A stretch of 64,000 bases of DNA from JAHFRG01 sp041495205 (GCA_041495205.1 JBGQCF010000001.1:1-64000); one strand, 5' to 3'. Shown: positions 54,272 through 63,776, counted from the first letter of the stretch. Numbers and translations are program-made. Notes: a model not told the origin generated them from the letters alone.

Positions 54272-56032
54272 ATGACCATGACGAGCACGCAAATGTACGC
54301 GCGCCTTTTGCGCTATGTCGCGCCGTACTGGCACGCATCCCTCGCCGCCATCGCCGGCATGATCGTGGTGGCGATTACCCAGCCTGCCGTGCCGATTCTG
54401 ATGAAACCGATGCTTGACGGCAGCTTCGTCAACAAGGATCCGACGTGGATTCAGTTGATCCCGGTGCTGGTGGTGGTGCTCATGCTGGCGCATGGCGTGG
54501 CGACCTTTGTTTCCGGCTACAGCTCGAACTGGGTCGGCAACAAGCTCGTGCTGGACCTGCGCGAAGCGATGTTCCGCAAGCTGGTGCAGCTGCCGACCGG
54601 ATACTACGAGAACAACACCAGCGGCAACCTGATTTCCAAGCTCACGTTTGACGCGGGCCAGGTCACGTCGGCCGCGACCAACGTGGTGACCGTCCTCATC
54701 AGGGACGGCCTCACCATTCTCGGCCTGCTGGGCTGGATGTTCTATCTCAACTGGAAGCTGTCCCTGGTTGCGCTGGTCATGGGGCCGCCCATCATGCTCA
54801 TCATCCGCGTCATCAGCCGGCGTCTGCGGCGCATGGGACACGAAGTGCAGCAGGCGATGGGCGATGTCACCCAGGTATTGCAGGAGGCGACCGAGTGCCA
54901 CAAGGTAGTGAAAGTGTTCGGCGGGCAGGAATACGAAACGCGGCGCTTCCACGACCTCGCCAACCGCGTGCGGCGCTTTGAAATGAAATTCGCGGCGGCG
55001 GCCGCGGCGAGCTGGCCATTCGTGCAATTGGTGGCGGCGCTTGGTCTCGCTGTCATTGTATATTGGGCCACACAGCAGTCCGGTTCGGACGAGACCACGG
55101 TGGGCGGTTTCGTATCGTTCATCATCGCCATGCTCATGCTGATTGCGCCCCTGAAGCGCCTGACCGGAGTGAATGAATATTTGCAGCGCGGGCTCGCGGC
55201 AGCGGAATCAGTGTTTGGTCTATTGGACCAGGATGCGGAGGTCGACCAGGGCAAGGCGGCGCTAGGGCGCGCTAGGGGTGAAATCCGTTTCGAAGGCGTG
55301 AGCTTTGGCTACGTCGGCGCGGGCCGCATCGCGCTCAAGGACATTTCATTCTCAATCAAGCCGGGTGAGACTCTGGCCCTGGTCGGCGCCTCAGGCAGCG
55401 GCAAGACCACGCTCGTCAATCTCGTGCCACGTTTCCACCATCCGACCCAGGGACGCATTCTGCTTGACGGCCACGACTTGGAGACACTCACGCTGTCGAG
55501 CTTGCGCGCCAACCTCGCGCTGGTAAGCCAGGACGTGGTGCTGTTCAACGATACGGTCGCGGCGAACATCGCCTATGGCGCGATGAGCGGTGCGTCGCGC
55601 GAGGACATCATCAAGGCGGCAGGAGCCGCGCACGCGATGGAATTCATCCAAGCCATGCCGCAGAGGCTCGATACGCTGGTGGGTGAAAACGGCGTCAAGC
55701 TTTCCGGCGGCCAGCGCCAACGCCTGGCGATCGCGCGTGCCATGCTGAAGAATGCGCCAGTGCTGATATTGGACGAAGCGACTTCGGCGCTGGATACCGA
55801 ATCCGAACGGCATGTACAGGCGGCGCTGGAGACGCTGATGCAGGGACGCACCACTATCGTGATTGCGCATCGTCTTTCCACCATCGAACACGCCGACCGC
55901 ATCGTGGTGCTAGCTGACGGCGGCATCGCCGAAATCGGCACGCATCAGGAGCTTTTGGCGAGAAACGGAGTTTATGCCAGGCTCTACCAGATGCAGTTCG
56001 CGCCGGCTGTGAACAATCGCACCCAACAATAG
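54272..56032 (+). CDS. msbA: lipid A export ATP-binding/permease protein MsbA
   Basis: 586 residues: a six-helix membrane domain (about 20-320) then an ATPase domain. Walker A GASGSGKTTLVNLVPRF (about residues 374-390), signature LSGGQRQRLAIARAML, Walker B VLILDEATSALDTE and H-loop VIAHRLSTIEHADRIVVL are complete. TGYYENNTSGNLISKLTFD is usual in MsbA. It flips lipid A-core across the inner membrane. It faces a glycan/LPS cluster on the opposite strand. Confidence 0.94.
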   Translation: MTMTSTQMYARLLRYVAPYWHASLAAIAGMIVVAITQPAVPILMKPMLDGSFVNKDPTWIQLIPVLVVVLMLAHGVATFVSGYSSNWVGNKLVLDLREAMFRKLVQLPTGYYENNTSGNLISKLTFDAGQVTSAATNVVTVLIRDGLTILGLLGWMFYLNWKLSLVALVMGPPIMLIIRVISRRLRRMGHEVQQAMGDVTQVLQEATECHKVVKVFGGQEYETRRFHDLANRVRRFEMKFAAAAAASWPFVQLVAALGLAVIVYWATQQSGSDETTVGGFVSFIIAMLMLIAPLKRLTGVNEYLQRGLAAAESVFGLLDQDAEVDQGKAALGRARGEIRFEGVSFGYVGAGRIALKDISFSIKPGETLALVGASGSGKTTLVNLVPRFHHPTQGRILLDGHDLETLTLSSLRANLALVSQDVVLFNDTVAANIAYGAMSGASREDIIKAAGAAHAMEFIQAMPQRLDTLVGENGVKLSGGQRQRLAIARAMLKNAPVLILDEATSALDTESERHVQAALETLMQGRTTIVIAHRLSTIEHADRIVVLADGGIAEIGTHQELLARNGVYARLYQMQFAPAVNNRTQQ

Positions 56033-56073
56033 TTTCCGCTTTCAGCGCGGAGCCATCAGGTAAAAGTTCTTGT

Positions 56074-56235
56074 CTACGAGCTTGCAGATTGTGCGCCCAG
56101 CTCGACATACTCCGCGGCAACCACCAAACCTTGAGCTTTGCACCACTCCCGCATCTGCTTGAGTTGATCGGGAATGGACCGGTCTTTCTCAGCCTGCTTC
56201 GTTGTGGATACGCGGGCATAAAGGGCAACCGCCAT
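56074..56235 (-). pseudogene. serine recombinase (resolvase) N-terminal remnant
   Basis: 53 residues starting MAVALYARVSTTKQAEKDRS, with a good AAGGAG ribosome site. The catalytic serine (YARVST) and the helix IPDQLKQMREWCKAQGLVV follow the resolvase family, but the frame ends at GAQSASS just where the family normally continues EPGASATDDRRP... with the rest of the catalytic domain, so almost all of it is missing. It is a broken mobile-element gene at the boundary of the glycan cluster. No inverted repeats were recognised around it. Confidence 0.72.
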
Positions 56236-56347
56236 GTTCTTGTTCTCCTTGCAGGAAGCTGGAATGGAAAATATACGCCAAATGCGCGAGCCTATCCCCT
56301 GTTTTTGGATTTCCATGTATGTTACTCGAACTGGGGAGCTCAGCAGT

Positions 56348-57364
56348 TCAGGTCTTGTCAAGTTTTTTTGCGATTAGGACTATGTCTTGACCCAACTCGG
56401 GATTTTCTTTCGACTTGTAGAACTCGTAATGTTGCATTAGCCATGACTTTAAAATCCTTATCGACGTTGACTTTTTGCGTTGTTCTGAATCTTCCATTTC
56501 TTTAATTTCATCGCTTGTCCGATATATTCCTGTAGATTCTGCAGATGAGGTGCCAACCTGTATCTCCCCGAATCCAGAAATCTGAGCGCATTTTTTGAGT
56601 GCTGCTGGCGAAAATATATGAATATGCCTAGGGGGTTCAAGCCCACGCCAGTATCGTCCATAATTACGATGCGCTAGGCTTAGTGCGTTAGGAGTAGTGA
56701 TAATTAAGCGACCGCCCGACCTAAGTACACGCCAGCATTCACACAGTAGAGCTATCGGATCATGGATATGTTCTATAACCTGACTCATTGTCACCACATC
56801 GAAAATCTCGTCGGGATAATGCATATCGGCCAAATTGCCGGTACGAATATTTATCCCAAATCTTTCTCGAACCCGAGCAGTGGCCTTTGGGTCAAATTCA
56901 ACGCCTTCCACTGCCCAACCTGCTTTACGCATCCTATTTAGAAAACGCCCTCCACCGCAACCAACCTCAAGCAATTTCCCCGGCTTTTCAGTGCCTATGT
57001 ACATTCTCTTGAGCTTGCGCCTTTGTGCACCGAGACCGCTAATCAAGCCAATGGTCCTGCTAATTAGTTTGCATATCAGATTTAAAATACTGAACCATAA
57101 CTCTGTTAAGTTATGCGAGCGAGAAGCAGTGTGTGTATGGTAGCCCTCATATGCTTTTCTCATGTCTGCTTCTAAAGGCTCGGGGTCAAGCCAAAGCAAA
57201 GAACAATTCTGGTTTACGCACTTCCTGATATTCCACTCACCTTGTGTGCCTGCCAGATAATCCCTAAGGCCCTCGTAAAGCATTTCACCACCTAGCCCAC
57301 ATATAAAACAGGCGGGACTAGGCTCGCTACGGATTTTGGGCCCACTATTATAAGCAACTTGCAT
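56348..57364 (-). CDS. class I SAM-dependent methyltransferase with N-terminal zinc-ribbon
   Basis: 338 residues. An N-terminal four-cysteine motif (C19, C22, C49, C54) suggests a small zinc module. The Rossmann methyltransferase domain has LLEVGCGGGRFLNRMRKAG (about residues 133-151), IFDVVTMSQVIEHIHDP and LRSGGRLIITTPNA. The family occurs in polysaccharide clusters, where it methylates sugars; substrate unknown. The gene is richer in A+T than its downstream neighbour at 57427-58191, suggesting different origin. Confidence 0.85.
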   Translation of the reverse strand: MQVAYNSGPKIRSEPSPACFICGLGGEMLYEGLRDYLAGTQGEWNIRKCVNQNCSLLWLDPEPLEADMRKAYEGYHTHTASRSHNLTELWFSILNLICKLISRTIGLISGLGAQRRKLKRMYIGTEKPGKLLEVGCGGGRFLNRMRKAGWAVEGVEFDPKATARVRERFGINIRTGNLADMHYPDEIFDVVTMSQVIEHIHDPIALLCECWRVLRSGGRLIITTPNALSLAHRNYGRYWRGLEPPRHIHIFSPAALKKCAQISGFGEIQVGTSSAESTGIYRTSDEIKEMEDSEQRKKSTSIRILKSWLMQHYEFYKSKENPELGQDIVLIAKKLDKT

Positions 57365-57426
57365 CTCTACCCCGATTCAATTAATGAATGTGTTAAATTG
57401 GACCCGAATAGAAGGCTGATGTGCTG

Positions 57427-58191
57427 TCACTTTTCTGGTTGACCTTTTACGGCGGATACGACTATTGTCCGGCCCGTGAGCAACTTCCCCGCCCCGTGGG
57501 CCTTCACGTAGGGTTCGTTCTCTGGGCTTAAGGTGCGGTACTTGCGACGCTCTCGACCAAGAAAGCTTTCCCAGGCGAGCCACCATATCGGATAAAGGAA
57601 CGCGAGTAGCGCAAGCGAGGTCTTCTGAAGCTTGTCGATGTCCAGTTGGATGCCAGAGAAGCCCGCCTCGGCGAGCGCGCGAGCGAGATAAAAATAGGGG
57701 ATCGGGTTGATGTGCCCATTGGTAGAGTAACGCTCGTCGTTGCGGATGGGCAGCGGCCCAAACAGATTGGCGAAACCGGAGCCGAAGTAGCGTAGCCTCG
57801 ATTTCATATTGAGCACGTTGGGGGTGGTTAGCACCAGAAGCCCGCCGTGCTTAAGTACCCGGTACGCCTCATGCAGTAGGGCGTAATAATTCTCCAAGTG
57901 CTCTATGACCTCTGAGCAGGTCACGAGATCGAAAGCACCACTTTTGTATGGCAAAGCCTCGTGGTTCAGGTCCACTCGCGCAATCGGCACCGAACCGAGT
58001 TCAAAACGCTCCGTATGAAAGTCGCAGGCGCGGGCGCAGACGGTTTTAGGAAAGACCTGCATCAGTTTCTCCAGCAACCGGCCCTCGCCGGCGCCGATGT
58101 CCAGAATCGAAAGCTGCCCGCTACTAGCGGCAGAGCTCAGTCTGGAGGCGGCTACTCTCAAAACAGCCCGGTAGATTTTTTCGGTGCTCAT
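57427..58191 (-). CDS. SAM-dependent methyltransferase
   Basis: 254 residues. SAM motif SILDIGAGEGRLLEKLM (about residues 28-44) and the post-motifs AFDLVTCSEVIEHLENYYA and LKHGGLLVLTTPNV are typical of Methyltransf_11/23. It is not close enough to the gene at 56348-57364 to be a recent copy, though both have an EVIEHL-type helix. Probably modifies a surface sugar or lipid carrier intermediate. It lies 62 bases upstream of that gene in the same direction. Confidence 0.86.
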   Translation of the reverse strand: MSTEKIYRAVLRVAASRLSSAASSGQLSILDIGAGEGRLLEKLMQVFPKTVCARACDFHTERFELGSVPIARVDLNHEALPYKSGAFDLVTCSEVIEHLENYYALLHEAYRVLKHGGLLVLTTPNVLNMKSRLRYFGSGFANLFGPLPIRNDERYSTNGHINPIPYFYLARALAEAGFSGIQLDIDKLQKTSLALLAFLYPIWWLAWESFLGRERRKYRTLSPENEPYVKAHGAGKLLTGRTIVVSAVKGQPEK

Positions 58192-58290
58192 AGTTCTCTA
58201 CTTGGGACGGTTCGTGGATTGTCCGACCGGCGGCTGCGAACCCTGGGTCTTCTTCCTATCAAGCGGAAATTAAAACGGAGCGACATTTTT

Positions 58291-59409
58291 CTACCCGAGC
58301 TTTGTGCGTGGAGCTGATTCAGGTTCAGTGTTTAATAACGCCGCGGCAGCGGCGATGACTTTCGCTGCGGGAAGCTGCTGCAGGCAATCGCTGAAGCTGG
58401 CAATGTTTCGTTCGCAGCCTTCAAGCAGGCACGGCACGCAGGCGCCTTGTCCTTGTATCAGCATCACATTGCCTGCGCGCTGACTGCCCAGCCGCTTCCA
58501 CGGATTCCGCTCTTCGCGATGATTTTTGGGCCAAGGACCCCATTTCACTGGGTTGGATGGTCCGTAGAGCGCCACGGTCGGAACGCCGAGCGCCGCCGCG
58601 GCATGGGTCAGCGTGGTATCGGGACCGATATAAATCGCCGCGCGGCTCAGCAAATAAACGGATTGTTCCAAATTTAATTGACCGGCCAGATTGAGCGTAT
58701 CTTGCGGCAACAGCGGCAAAATTTTTCCCACGTATTCCAGTTCCTTGGGAACATCGCCTCCCGAAAGCACAATCCGCAAGCCTTGCTGGGCCAGCCAATG
58801 CGCGAGCTTGCTCCACCCTTGCGCGTGCCACATCTTGTAATTGAATTTCGGGTAGAGATGCAAAACCGCCAAACGTTGTCTTGGCGCCACACGCAATAAT
58901 AGCGCATCAACATGCGCTGCGGCAGCAGCGCCCCATGACACGACTACTTCGTAATGTTTGGGTATATTAAGAAGCTCGGCGAGCTTGAGGTTCATCAAAA
59001 CCGTATGGGTATTGAGATTGTCAAACTCCACCCAGCGCGAGAGCAGGCGACGTTTCCAGCGGCTCTTCCGGTCCGGGAGCAACACCCCCACGCTCCGGCG
59101 TCCCGCAGCCCACGCGTAGAGCGTGGGGCGGTCACCAGCCATCGTTGATATCGCAAAGTCATAGGCTCGCCAGATGCGCTGATAGAGTCGCGCATGCTCA
59201 CCAAACGTCGGCCGCTCGGGAATGGTGATGACTTCGTGCAGGTCGGGGTTGGCGGCAAGTATGCCTTTGGTGCTCTCGAACACCAGCGCGTCGATTTGCG
59301 CTTGCGGCCAGGCGCGCTTGAGCGTCCGGATCAGCGGAGTGGCGAGCAGCACGTCGCCGATACGTTGCGTGACGACGACGAGCACGCTCTCAGACACGTT
59401 CATACGCAT
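58291..59409 (-). CDS. glycosyltransferase family 9 (heptosyltransferase-like)
   Basis: 372 residues from ATG 59409 (a second ATG at 59403 is equally possible; an earlier in-frame start would extend through a cysteine-rich stretch unlike the family). VVTQRIGDVLLATPLIRTLK is the classical GT9 start; the C-terminal GPDTTLTHAAAALGVPTVALYG (family core, about residues 255-275) binds the ADP-heptose donor. GT9 enzymes build the LPS inner core. A Cys cluster CVPCLLEGC near the C-terminus is notable and could bind metal. Confidence 0.9.
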   Translation of the reverse strand: MRMNVSESVLVVVTQRIGDVLLATPLIRTLKRAWPQAQIDALVFESTKGILAANPDLHEVITIPERPTFGEHARLYQRIWRAYDFAISTMAGDRPTLYAWAAGRRSVGVLLPDRKSRWKRRLLSRWVEFDNLNTHTVLMNLKLAELLNIPKHYEVVVSWGAAAAAHVDALLLRVAPRQRLAVLHLYPKFNYKMWHAQGWSKLAHWLAQQGLRIVLSGGDVPKELEYVGKILPLLPQDTLNLAGQLNLEQSVYLLSRAAIYIGPDTTLTHAAAALGVPTVALYGPSNPVKWGPWPKNHREERNPWKRLGSQRAGNVMLIQGQGACVPCLLEGCERNIASFSDCLQQLPAAKVIAAAAALLNTEPESAPRTKLG

Positions 59410-59440
59410 AGCGGTACACCGTACGCTGCCGGGGTCAGGC

Positions 59441-60370
59441 TCATTCGAAACCCCAGCGCGGCCTGCACAACAACAGGTGCCAGCACCACAGCACGACATA
59501 GATTTTCATGCACTCCAGTGCTTTCGGGCTGCCGGCACTGAACAGTACTTGCAAAGCTCCCAGCAACACGCTGAGGCTGAGCCTGCACCACAGTCCCAAG
59601 AACAGGATTGCCACCCCCCAAGCGCCGTTGTGCTTGTGAAAGTATTTGTAGCGTGAAAGGTAGAACTGGATGCGGGAGCGGACGGGCCGGCGGTTGGCAC
59701 TCTTGCCTTGCATGTGCATCACCTCAGCAGCGGGCACATACAGGACGTGACAACCGCTATCGGAGATCCGCTTGCACCAATCGGTCTCTTCGAAGAAGAA
59801 GAAGAATCGCTCGTCCATGAAGCCGACCTGCCGAGCCCTTTCCATGTGCACAGCCATGCAGGCGCCAACCACACTCGGAACCACACTGACTCGGTCATTG
59901 CTCAGCTTCATCATACGCCGTGGCAGGCTGCGATTCACCAACTCCCATACGATTTTGGGCTCGGGGACAGCGCTGGCTTGTACCGAGTTATCGGGGCGCA
60001 ACAGCTTCGGCGAAGCCAGCACTGCCTTGGGGTCGGACTCCAGGGCTTGGGCCAGCAGTTCAACGGCATTATTGAGGAACTGTATATCGGAGTTCAGTAC
60101 GAACGCATAGGGTTCTTTTACGCGTGCCAAACCTGCATTGGCAGCCTTGGCAAACCCGAGGTTGGCCGGCATCGGGATGACTTCGGCATCCGGCAGCTCA
60201 CGGGCGAAAACATCGAGGGAATCATCGCCCGAATGATTGTCGATAATAATGATGCGGAGCAGTGCCGGATCCGACGCCATTGCTCTGGCTGTATGGACTG
60301 CCTTCACCACGAGATGTGGAGTCATCCAATTAATGAAGATCAGGGCGTAGCTAGCCCGAGTGTACGTCAT
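59441..60370 (-). CDS. glycosyltransferase family 2, rhamnosyltransferase-like
   Basis: 309 residues. The GT2 fold shows IIIIDNHSGDDSLDVFA (about residues 36-52), PANLGFAKAANAG and FVLNSDIQFLNNAVELL (DxD-type sugar-nucleotide site), then FMDERFFFFFEETDWCKR with the catalytic acidic region. The EETDW pattern and RYKYFHKHNG match WbbL-type rhamnosyltransferases. Two C-terminal hydrophobic segments (GVAILFLGLWCRL, SVLLGALQVLFSAG) suggest a membrane anchor. It lies 31 bases before the GT9 gene. Confidence 0.88.
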   Translation of the reverse strand: MTYTRASYALIFINWMTPHLVVKAVHTARAMASDPALLRIIIIDNHSGDDSLDVFARELPDAEVIPMPANLGFAKAANAGLARVKEPYAFVLNSDIQFLNNAVELLAQALESDPKAVLASPKLLRPDNSVQASAVPEPKIVWELVNRSLPRRMMKLSNDRVSVVPSVVGACMAVHMERARQVGFMDERFFFFFEETDWCKRISDSGCHVLYVPAAEVMHMQGKSANRRPVRSRIQFYLSRYKYFHKHNGAWGVAILFLGLWCRLSLSVLLGALQVLFSAGSPKALECMKIYVVLWCWHLLLCRPRWGFE

Positions 60371-60438
60371 AAGTACTTTGAGGACGCAGAAGCCCCTTCA
60401 ATTTGAATGTGAACTGGATTCAGCGCCGAGGATCATCA

Positions 60439-61188
60439 TTAATCGGCAGGCTTGGTCAGGTACATCAGTTTCAGGTAACGATAGTATGAGACTTCAGCCG
60501 TGGAAACCGCCATAGCGAACCCCTCCCGTCCATCGAGGAAGCCGCGCTTGAGAATATAGGTTCGAATGAAGGCCCAAAGCCCATGCGCAATCGCTTTAGC
60601 CAGGCTCGCCCGGCGGCCGCGTTCAGCTAGCATGCGCGCGCCCTCGCTGGAGTAACGATTGACCTTCTCCAGCACTTCCACCGGGTCGTGGAAGCTCTCG
60701 TGCAGCAGGTGTGAGCGTAAACGTCCAATCCTGCCTTCCACTACCACCTGCTCATGCACGCGAGCTTCGCTGAAGCGGGCATTGCCGCGGCGGAACAGCC
60801 GAACGACCAGATCAGGCCACCAGCCTCCGTGGCGCATGAAGCGGCCGCAGTAGCCGGATAGCCGCGGCATGCAGAACGCTACAGCTTCTCCAGGATTGGC
60901 AATGGCCGATTGGATTTCGCTGCGCAATTCAGGGGACACACGCTCATCTGCGTCGAGCGACAGCACCCAGTCGCCGGTTGCGAGGCTAAGCGCGCGGTTT
61001 TTCTGCGGCCCAAAGCCAGGCCAGTCCATGGTCACAACTTTTGCCCCCAATGCCTTGCAAATGGCGACCGTGTTATCCGTGCTGCCGGAGTCCACCACGA
61101 TGATTTCACCTGCCCACGCGACAGACTCCAGACAGGTGTTTATATTGCGTTCTTCGTTCTTGGTGATGATGATGGCTGATAGTTTCAT
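60439..61188 (-). CDS. glycosyltransferase family 2, LPS-core type (WaaE/KdtX-like)
   Basis: 249 residues. LSAIIITKNEERNINTCLES and EIIVVDSGSTDNTVAICKAL, then LSLDADERVSPEL, form the GT2 active site. The remainder, including FMRHGGWWPDLVVRLFRRG and HESFHDPVEVLEKVNRYSS, matches core glucosyltransferases of the WaaE/KdtX type. It acts on the cytoplasmic side on lipid A-core. It lies 68 bases before the gene at 59441 and follows the SGNH gene across 99 noncoding bases. Confidence 0.88.
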   Translation of the reverse strand: MKLSAIIITKNEERNINTCLESVAWAGEIIVVDSGSTDNTVAICKALGAKVVTMDWPGFGPQKNRALSLATGDWVLSLDADERVSPELRSEIQSAIANPGEAVAFCMPRLSGYCGRFMRHGGWWPDLVVRLFRRGNARFSEARVHEQVVVEGRIGRLRSHLLHESFHDPVEVLEKVNRYSSEGARMLAERGRRASLAKAIAHGLWAFIRTYILKRGFLDGREGFAMAVSTAEVSYYRYLKLMYLTKPAD

Positions 61189-61287
61189 TTTACAATTTCA
61201 GATCTGGCCTTAATCCGGCATGGAGCAGTCCGTATGCTGCATTTTGCTCCCGAGCCGGGCTATGGTATACCTCTGGACTTCTCGGAT

Positions 61288-62280
61288 TTATTGGGATTTC
61301 TTTACTTCGTTCGAAATCACGTTTCCGAGCAATAAATATCCTGCTGTTGATAAGTGCGTATTGTTGGGCGCATATAAATCTAAAATAATGGATTTGTCTT
61401 TTTTGAAAACGCTTAATAAGTTTGGGCCTAACTTGTATTTCTCCAATTCTCTCCAAAAATAATCATCGGTTTCAAAATATACGGAGGATTTGTCAGGAAT
61501 TACCACCCAAATGAGATTCAGGTTTTTAATTCCCTCATTGATTTTCCTAATACTGACAATTGTATCTTTGCCGAGCCGAGGATGTTCAAAATCTCTGTTC
61601 ATGAAAAGTGATTTATTACAAAACCTATTACTGAAATATCGGCATCCATTTGTTACGGATTTTACCGCAACATAGTGAGGCCCTGTATCGTGAAATATTA
61701 AATCTGATTCGCTTTTGATTGCCAGCAGCGTATTGGCTAAAACAAATAATCCTGTAGTAATTTTTTCATTCCAGCTCAAAGCAAATTGGGGCGGCGAACT
61801 GCCGGGAGGCGATGATTCTTTTTCAATATCTTTGATAGCCGGGTTTGTTTTTTTGCAAGCCAAGCTTTCGTTTAAATTACCGTCTATCGCCCACTCAACG
61901 CTCTCAATTATCACGGTATTGCCCTTGAAACCATTTTTTCTCAGCCCGGACTCGAAATCGGAGCATATGAAACCAACCTCATTCCAACTCAAAGTTTTTA
62001 CTGAAAATCCATTTCCTATTAAAGCCGATTGCCAAATTAATCCAATCGAAAAACTGTCACCTATCACTATTATATTTGCATCTGTAAATTTTGAGGACTT
62101 GAGATGAGTTGAGTCAATTGACGGTTTGCTCGCCCTCCAGCCAAAATAGTATTCAGATAACCTTCCAATTCTGGTCAAATCTCCGTAGAAATTCGCGGTG
62201 AACAGGGTAACGACCAGGAGGATCGAGATAACAAAAAAACAATAAAAGAAAACTGTTACCCAAATTTTTGAATGATTCAT
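61288..62280 (-). CDS. membrane-anchored SGNH-like protein, partner of MBOAT
   Basis: 330 residues. One N-terminal membrane helix (about residues 7-30) and then a periplasmic domain with ANIIVIGDSFSIGLIW (about residues 68-83), the block I of SGNH hydrolases (serine in GDSF), and a C-terminal APNNTHLSTAGYLLLGN that resembles the block V histidine motif. The second and third SGNH blocks were not clearly found. Its ATG is 2 bases after the MBOAT stop. The gene is clearly AT-rich and lysine/asparagine-rich against GC-rich neighbours, a sign of transfer. AlgJ/AlgX-type proteins similarly pair with MBOAT acyltransferases. Confidence 0.7.
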   Translation of the reverse strand: MNHSKIWVTVFFYCFFVISILLVVTLFTANFYGDLTRIGRLSEYYFGWRASKPSIDSTHLKSSKFTDANIIVIGDSFSIGLIWQSALIGNGFSVKTLSWNEVGFICSDFESGLRKNGFKGNTVIIESVEWAIDGNLNESLACKKTNPAIKDIEKESSPPGSSPPQFALSWNEKITTGLFVLANTLLAIKSESDLIFHDTGPHYVAVKSVTNGCRYFSNRFCNKSLFMNRDFEHPRLGKDTIVSIRKINEGIKNLNLIWVVIPDKSSVYFETDDYFWRELEKYKLGPNLLSVFKKDKSIILDLYAPNNTHLSTAGYLLLGNVISNEVKKSQ

Positions 62281-62282
62281 TA

Positions 62283-63767
62283 CTAGAATTGAAAATATAA
62301 AAATGGGCTATGTCTTCCCACCTTCGAAATGCAATAACCAAGAAGTACGGACGTGAGCAAAGAACTAACGAATATTTGTACTGTATTAAAACGATTTATA
62401 GATTTAATTTTTGGAACATACTTTTCCGCGCATTTGGCGGCGGGCGGAAATGCTAGACAAACAATAATTGAAATTATTAATATTTTCCAAAATGCCGACT
62501 TGGGATAGGGTAATTCATTTCCCTCGAAAACCGGGAAAGAGACGCCATTGAGTCCTAGCATTCCCTTGTAAATCGCGGTTGCAACAGATAGGCTTTCGGC
62601 CCTGAATATTACCCATGCAAAGCACACGCACAAGAACGAAAGCAGCCAGCCGGTCGCCTTGCCAATCCATCCGTAGGTATGTGTCTCACCAAGTAGTTTG
62701 CGCCAGGCGTGATTGATGATGAGAAAAACACCATGCAAGGCACCCCACAGCACGTAGGTCCAGCTGGCCCCGTGCCAGAGCCCGCCCAGCAACATGGTGA
62801 TAAATATATTGATATAGCGCCTGGCCTTGCCCAGCCGATTGCCACCCAACGGAAAATAGAGGTAGTCTCGCAGAAAGATGGATAGAGAAATATGCCAGCG
62901 GCGCCAGAAGTCAATAATGCTTGTTGCTTTGTAGGGCGAGTTGAAGTTGATGGGAAGGTGAATGCCAAAGAACAACGACAACCCGATTGCCATGTCAGTA
63001 TAGCCGGAGAAATCAAAGTAGATCTGAAACGTGTATGACAATACGCCAAGCCACGCCATGAAAAACATGGGGGCATTGCCTTCATTCACGCTCTTAAACA
63101 CTACATCAGCGTACTCGCCCAGCGGATCGGCAATCAGCAGTTTCTTTGCCAATCCCATCGTAAAGATGGCAATGCCTATGGCAATCTTGTCGTAGTTGAA
63201 TCGATAGGTCTCCGGCTTGGAGAACTGCGGCATCATCTGGCTGTGATGCAAAACGGGTCCTGCAATTAAATGCGGAAAGTAAGTGACAAACAGCAAATAG
63301 TTAATGAAGCGGGGCTCTTTAACCTTACCCTGCCAGCAGTCTACGAGAAAGGCGATTTGGGTGAAGGTGAAGAACGAAATGCCGATGGGCAGAACAATGT
63401 TCGGCGCATCCATCTGCCGAACTTGAAACAAGCCTAGAACAACATTGATATTGCCAACAAAGAAATTCGCATACTTAAAGAATCCCAGCACAGCCAGATT
63501 TGCGGCGAGAGCGATATAAAGGGTAATTTTTCTTGTACGCTCGTCCCCGTCGGTTAATGGTGTGAGCTTCAGTCCAAATAGATAGTTGATACAGAAGGAG
63601 CTGACGAGAAGCGGCAGCCATTTTATACTCCACCACCCGTAGAAAAACAGGGATGCCAATCCCAGCCAACCCGCGGCGGCTGTTTGGTTGTGCTTTGCAA
63701 TCAGAAAGAAGCCGATAAAAACAACGGGGAAGAAGGCAAAAATGAACTCGTACGAATTGAATAGCAT
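62283..63767 (-). CDS. MBOAT family O-acyltransferase (AlgI-like)
   Basis: 494 residues with about ten or more membrane helices. The catalytic histidine is in LLGGLWHGASWTYVLWGALHG (about residues 330-350; H in WHG) and a second histidine follows in ILIINH-type positions. FWRRWHISLSIFLRDYLYFP and FSGYTDMAIGLSLFFGI are family signatures. Such enzymes pass an acyl group across the inner membrane to extracellular glycans. Coupled (2 bases) to the SGNH-like gene, it probably acetylates or acylates the O-antigen or capsule. Sequence begins MLFNSYEFIFAFFPVVFIGFF. Confidence 0.9.
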   Translation of the reverse strand: MLFNSYEFIFAFFPVVFIGFFLIAKHNQTAAAGWLGLASLFFYGWWSIKWLPLLVSSFCINYLFGLKLTPLTDGDERTRKITLYIALAANLAVLGFFKYANFFVGNINVVLGLFQVRQMDAPNIVLPIGISFFTFTQIAFLVDCWQGKVKEPRFINYLLFVTYFPHLIAGPVLHHSQMMPQFSKPETYRFNYDKIAIGIAIFTMGLAKKLLIADPLGEYADVVFKSVNEGNAPMFFMAWLGVLSYTFQIYFDFSGYTDMAIGLSLFFGIHLPINFNSPYKATSIIDFWRRWHISLSIFLRDYLYFPLGGNRLGKARRYINIFITMLLGGLWHGASWTYVLWGALHGVFLIINHAWRKLLGETHTYGWIGKATGWLLSFLCVCFAWVIFRAESLSVATAIYKGMLGLNGVSFPVFEGNELPYPKSAFWKILIISIIVCLAFPPAAKCAEKYVPKIKSINRFNTVQIFVSSLLTSVLLGYCISKVGRHSPFLYFQF

Positions 63768-63776
63768 GCCCCGCCT

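Noticed and set aside
56042..56100. Short C-terminal-like peptide LVDKNFYLMAPR after the recombinase stub
   Set aside because: It is only about 17 residues before a stop with no upstream frame of any length and no recognised family. It may be the tail of a deleted gene, but evidence is too weak to annotate.
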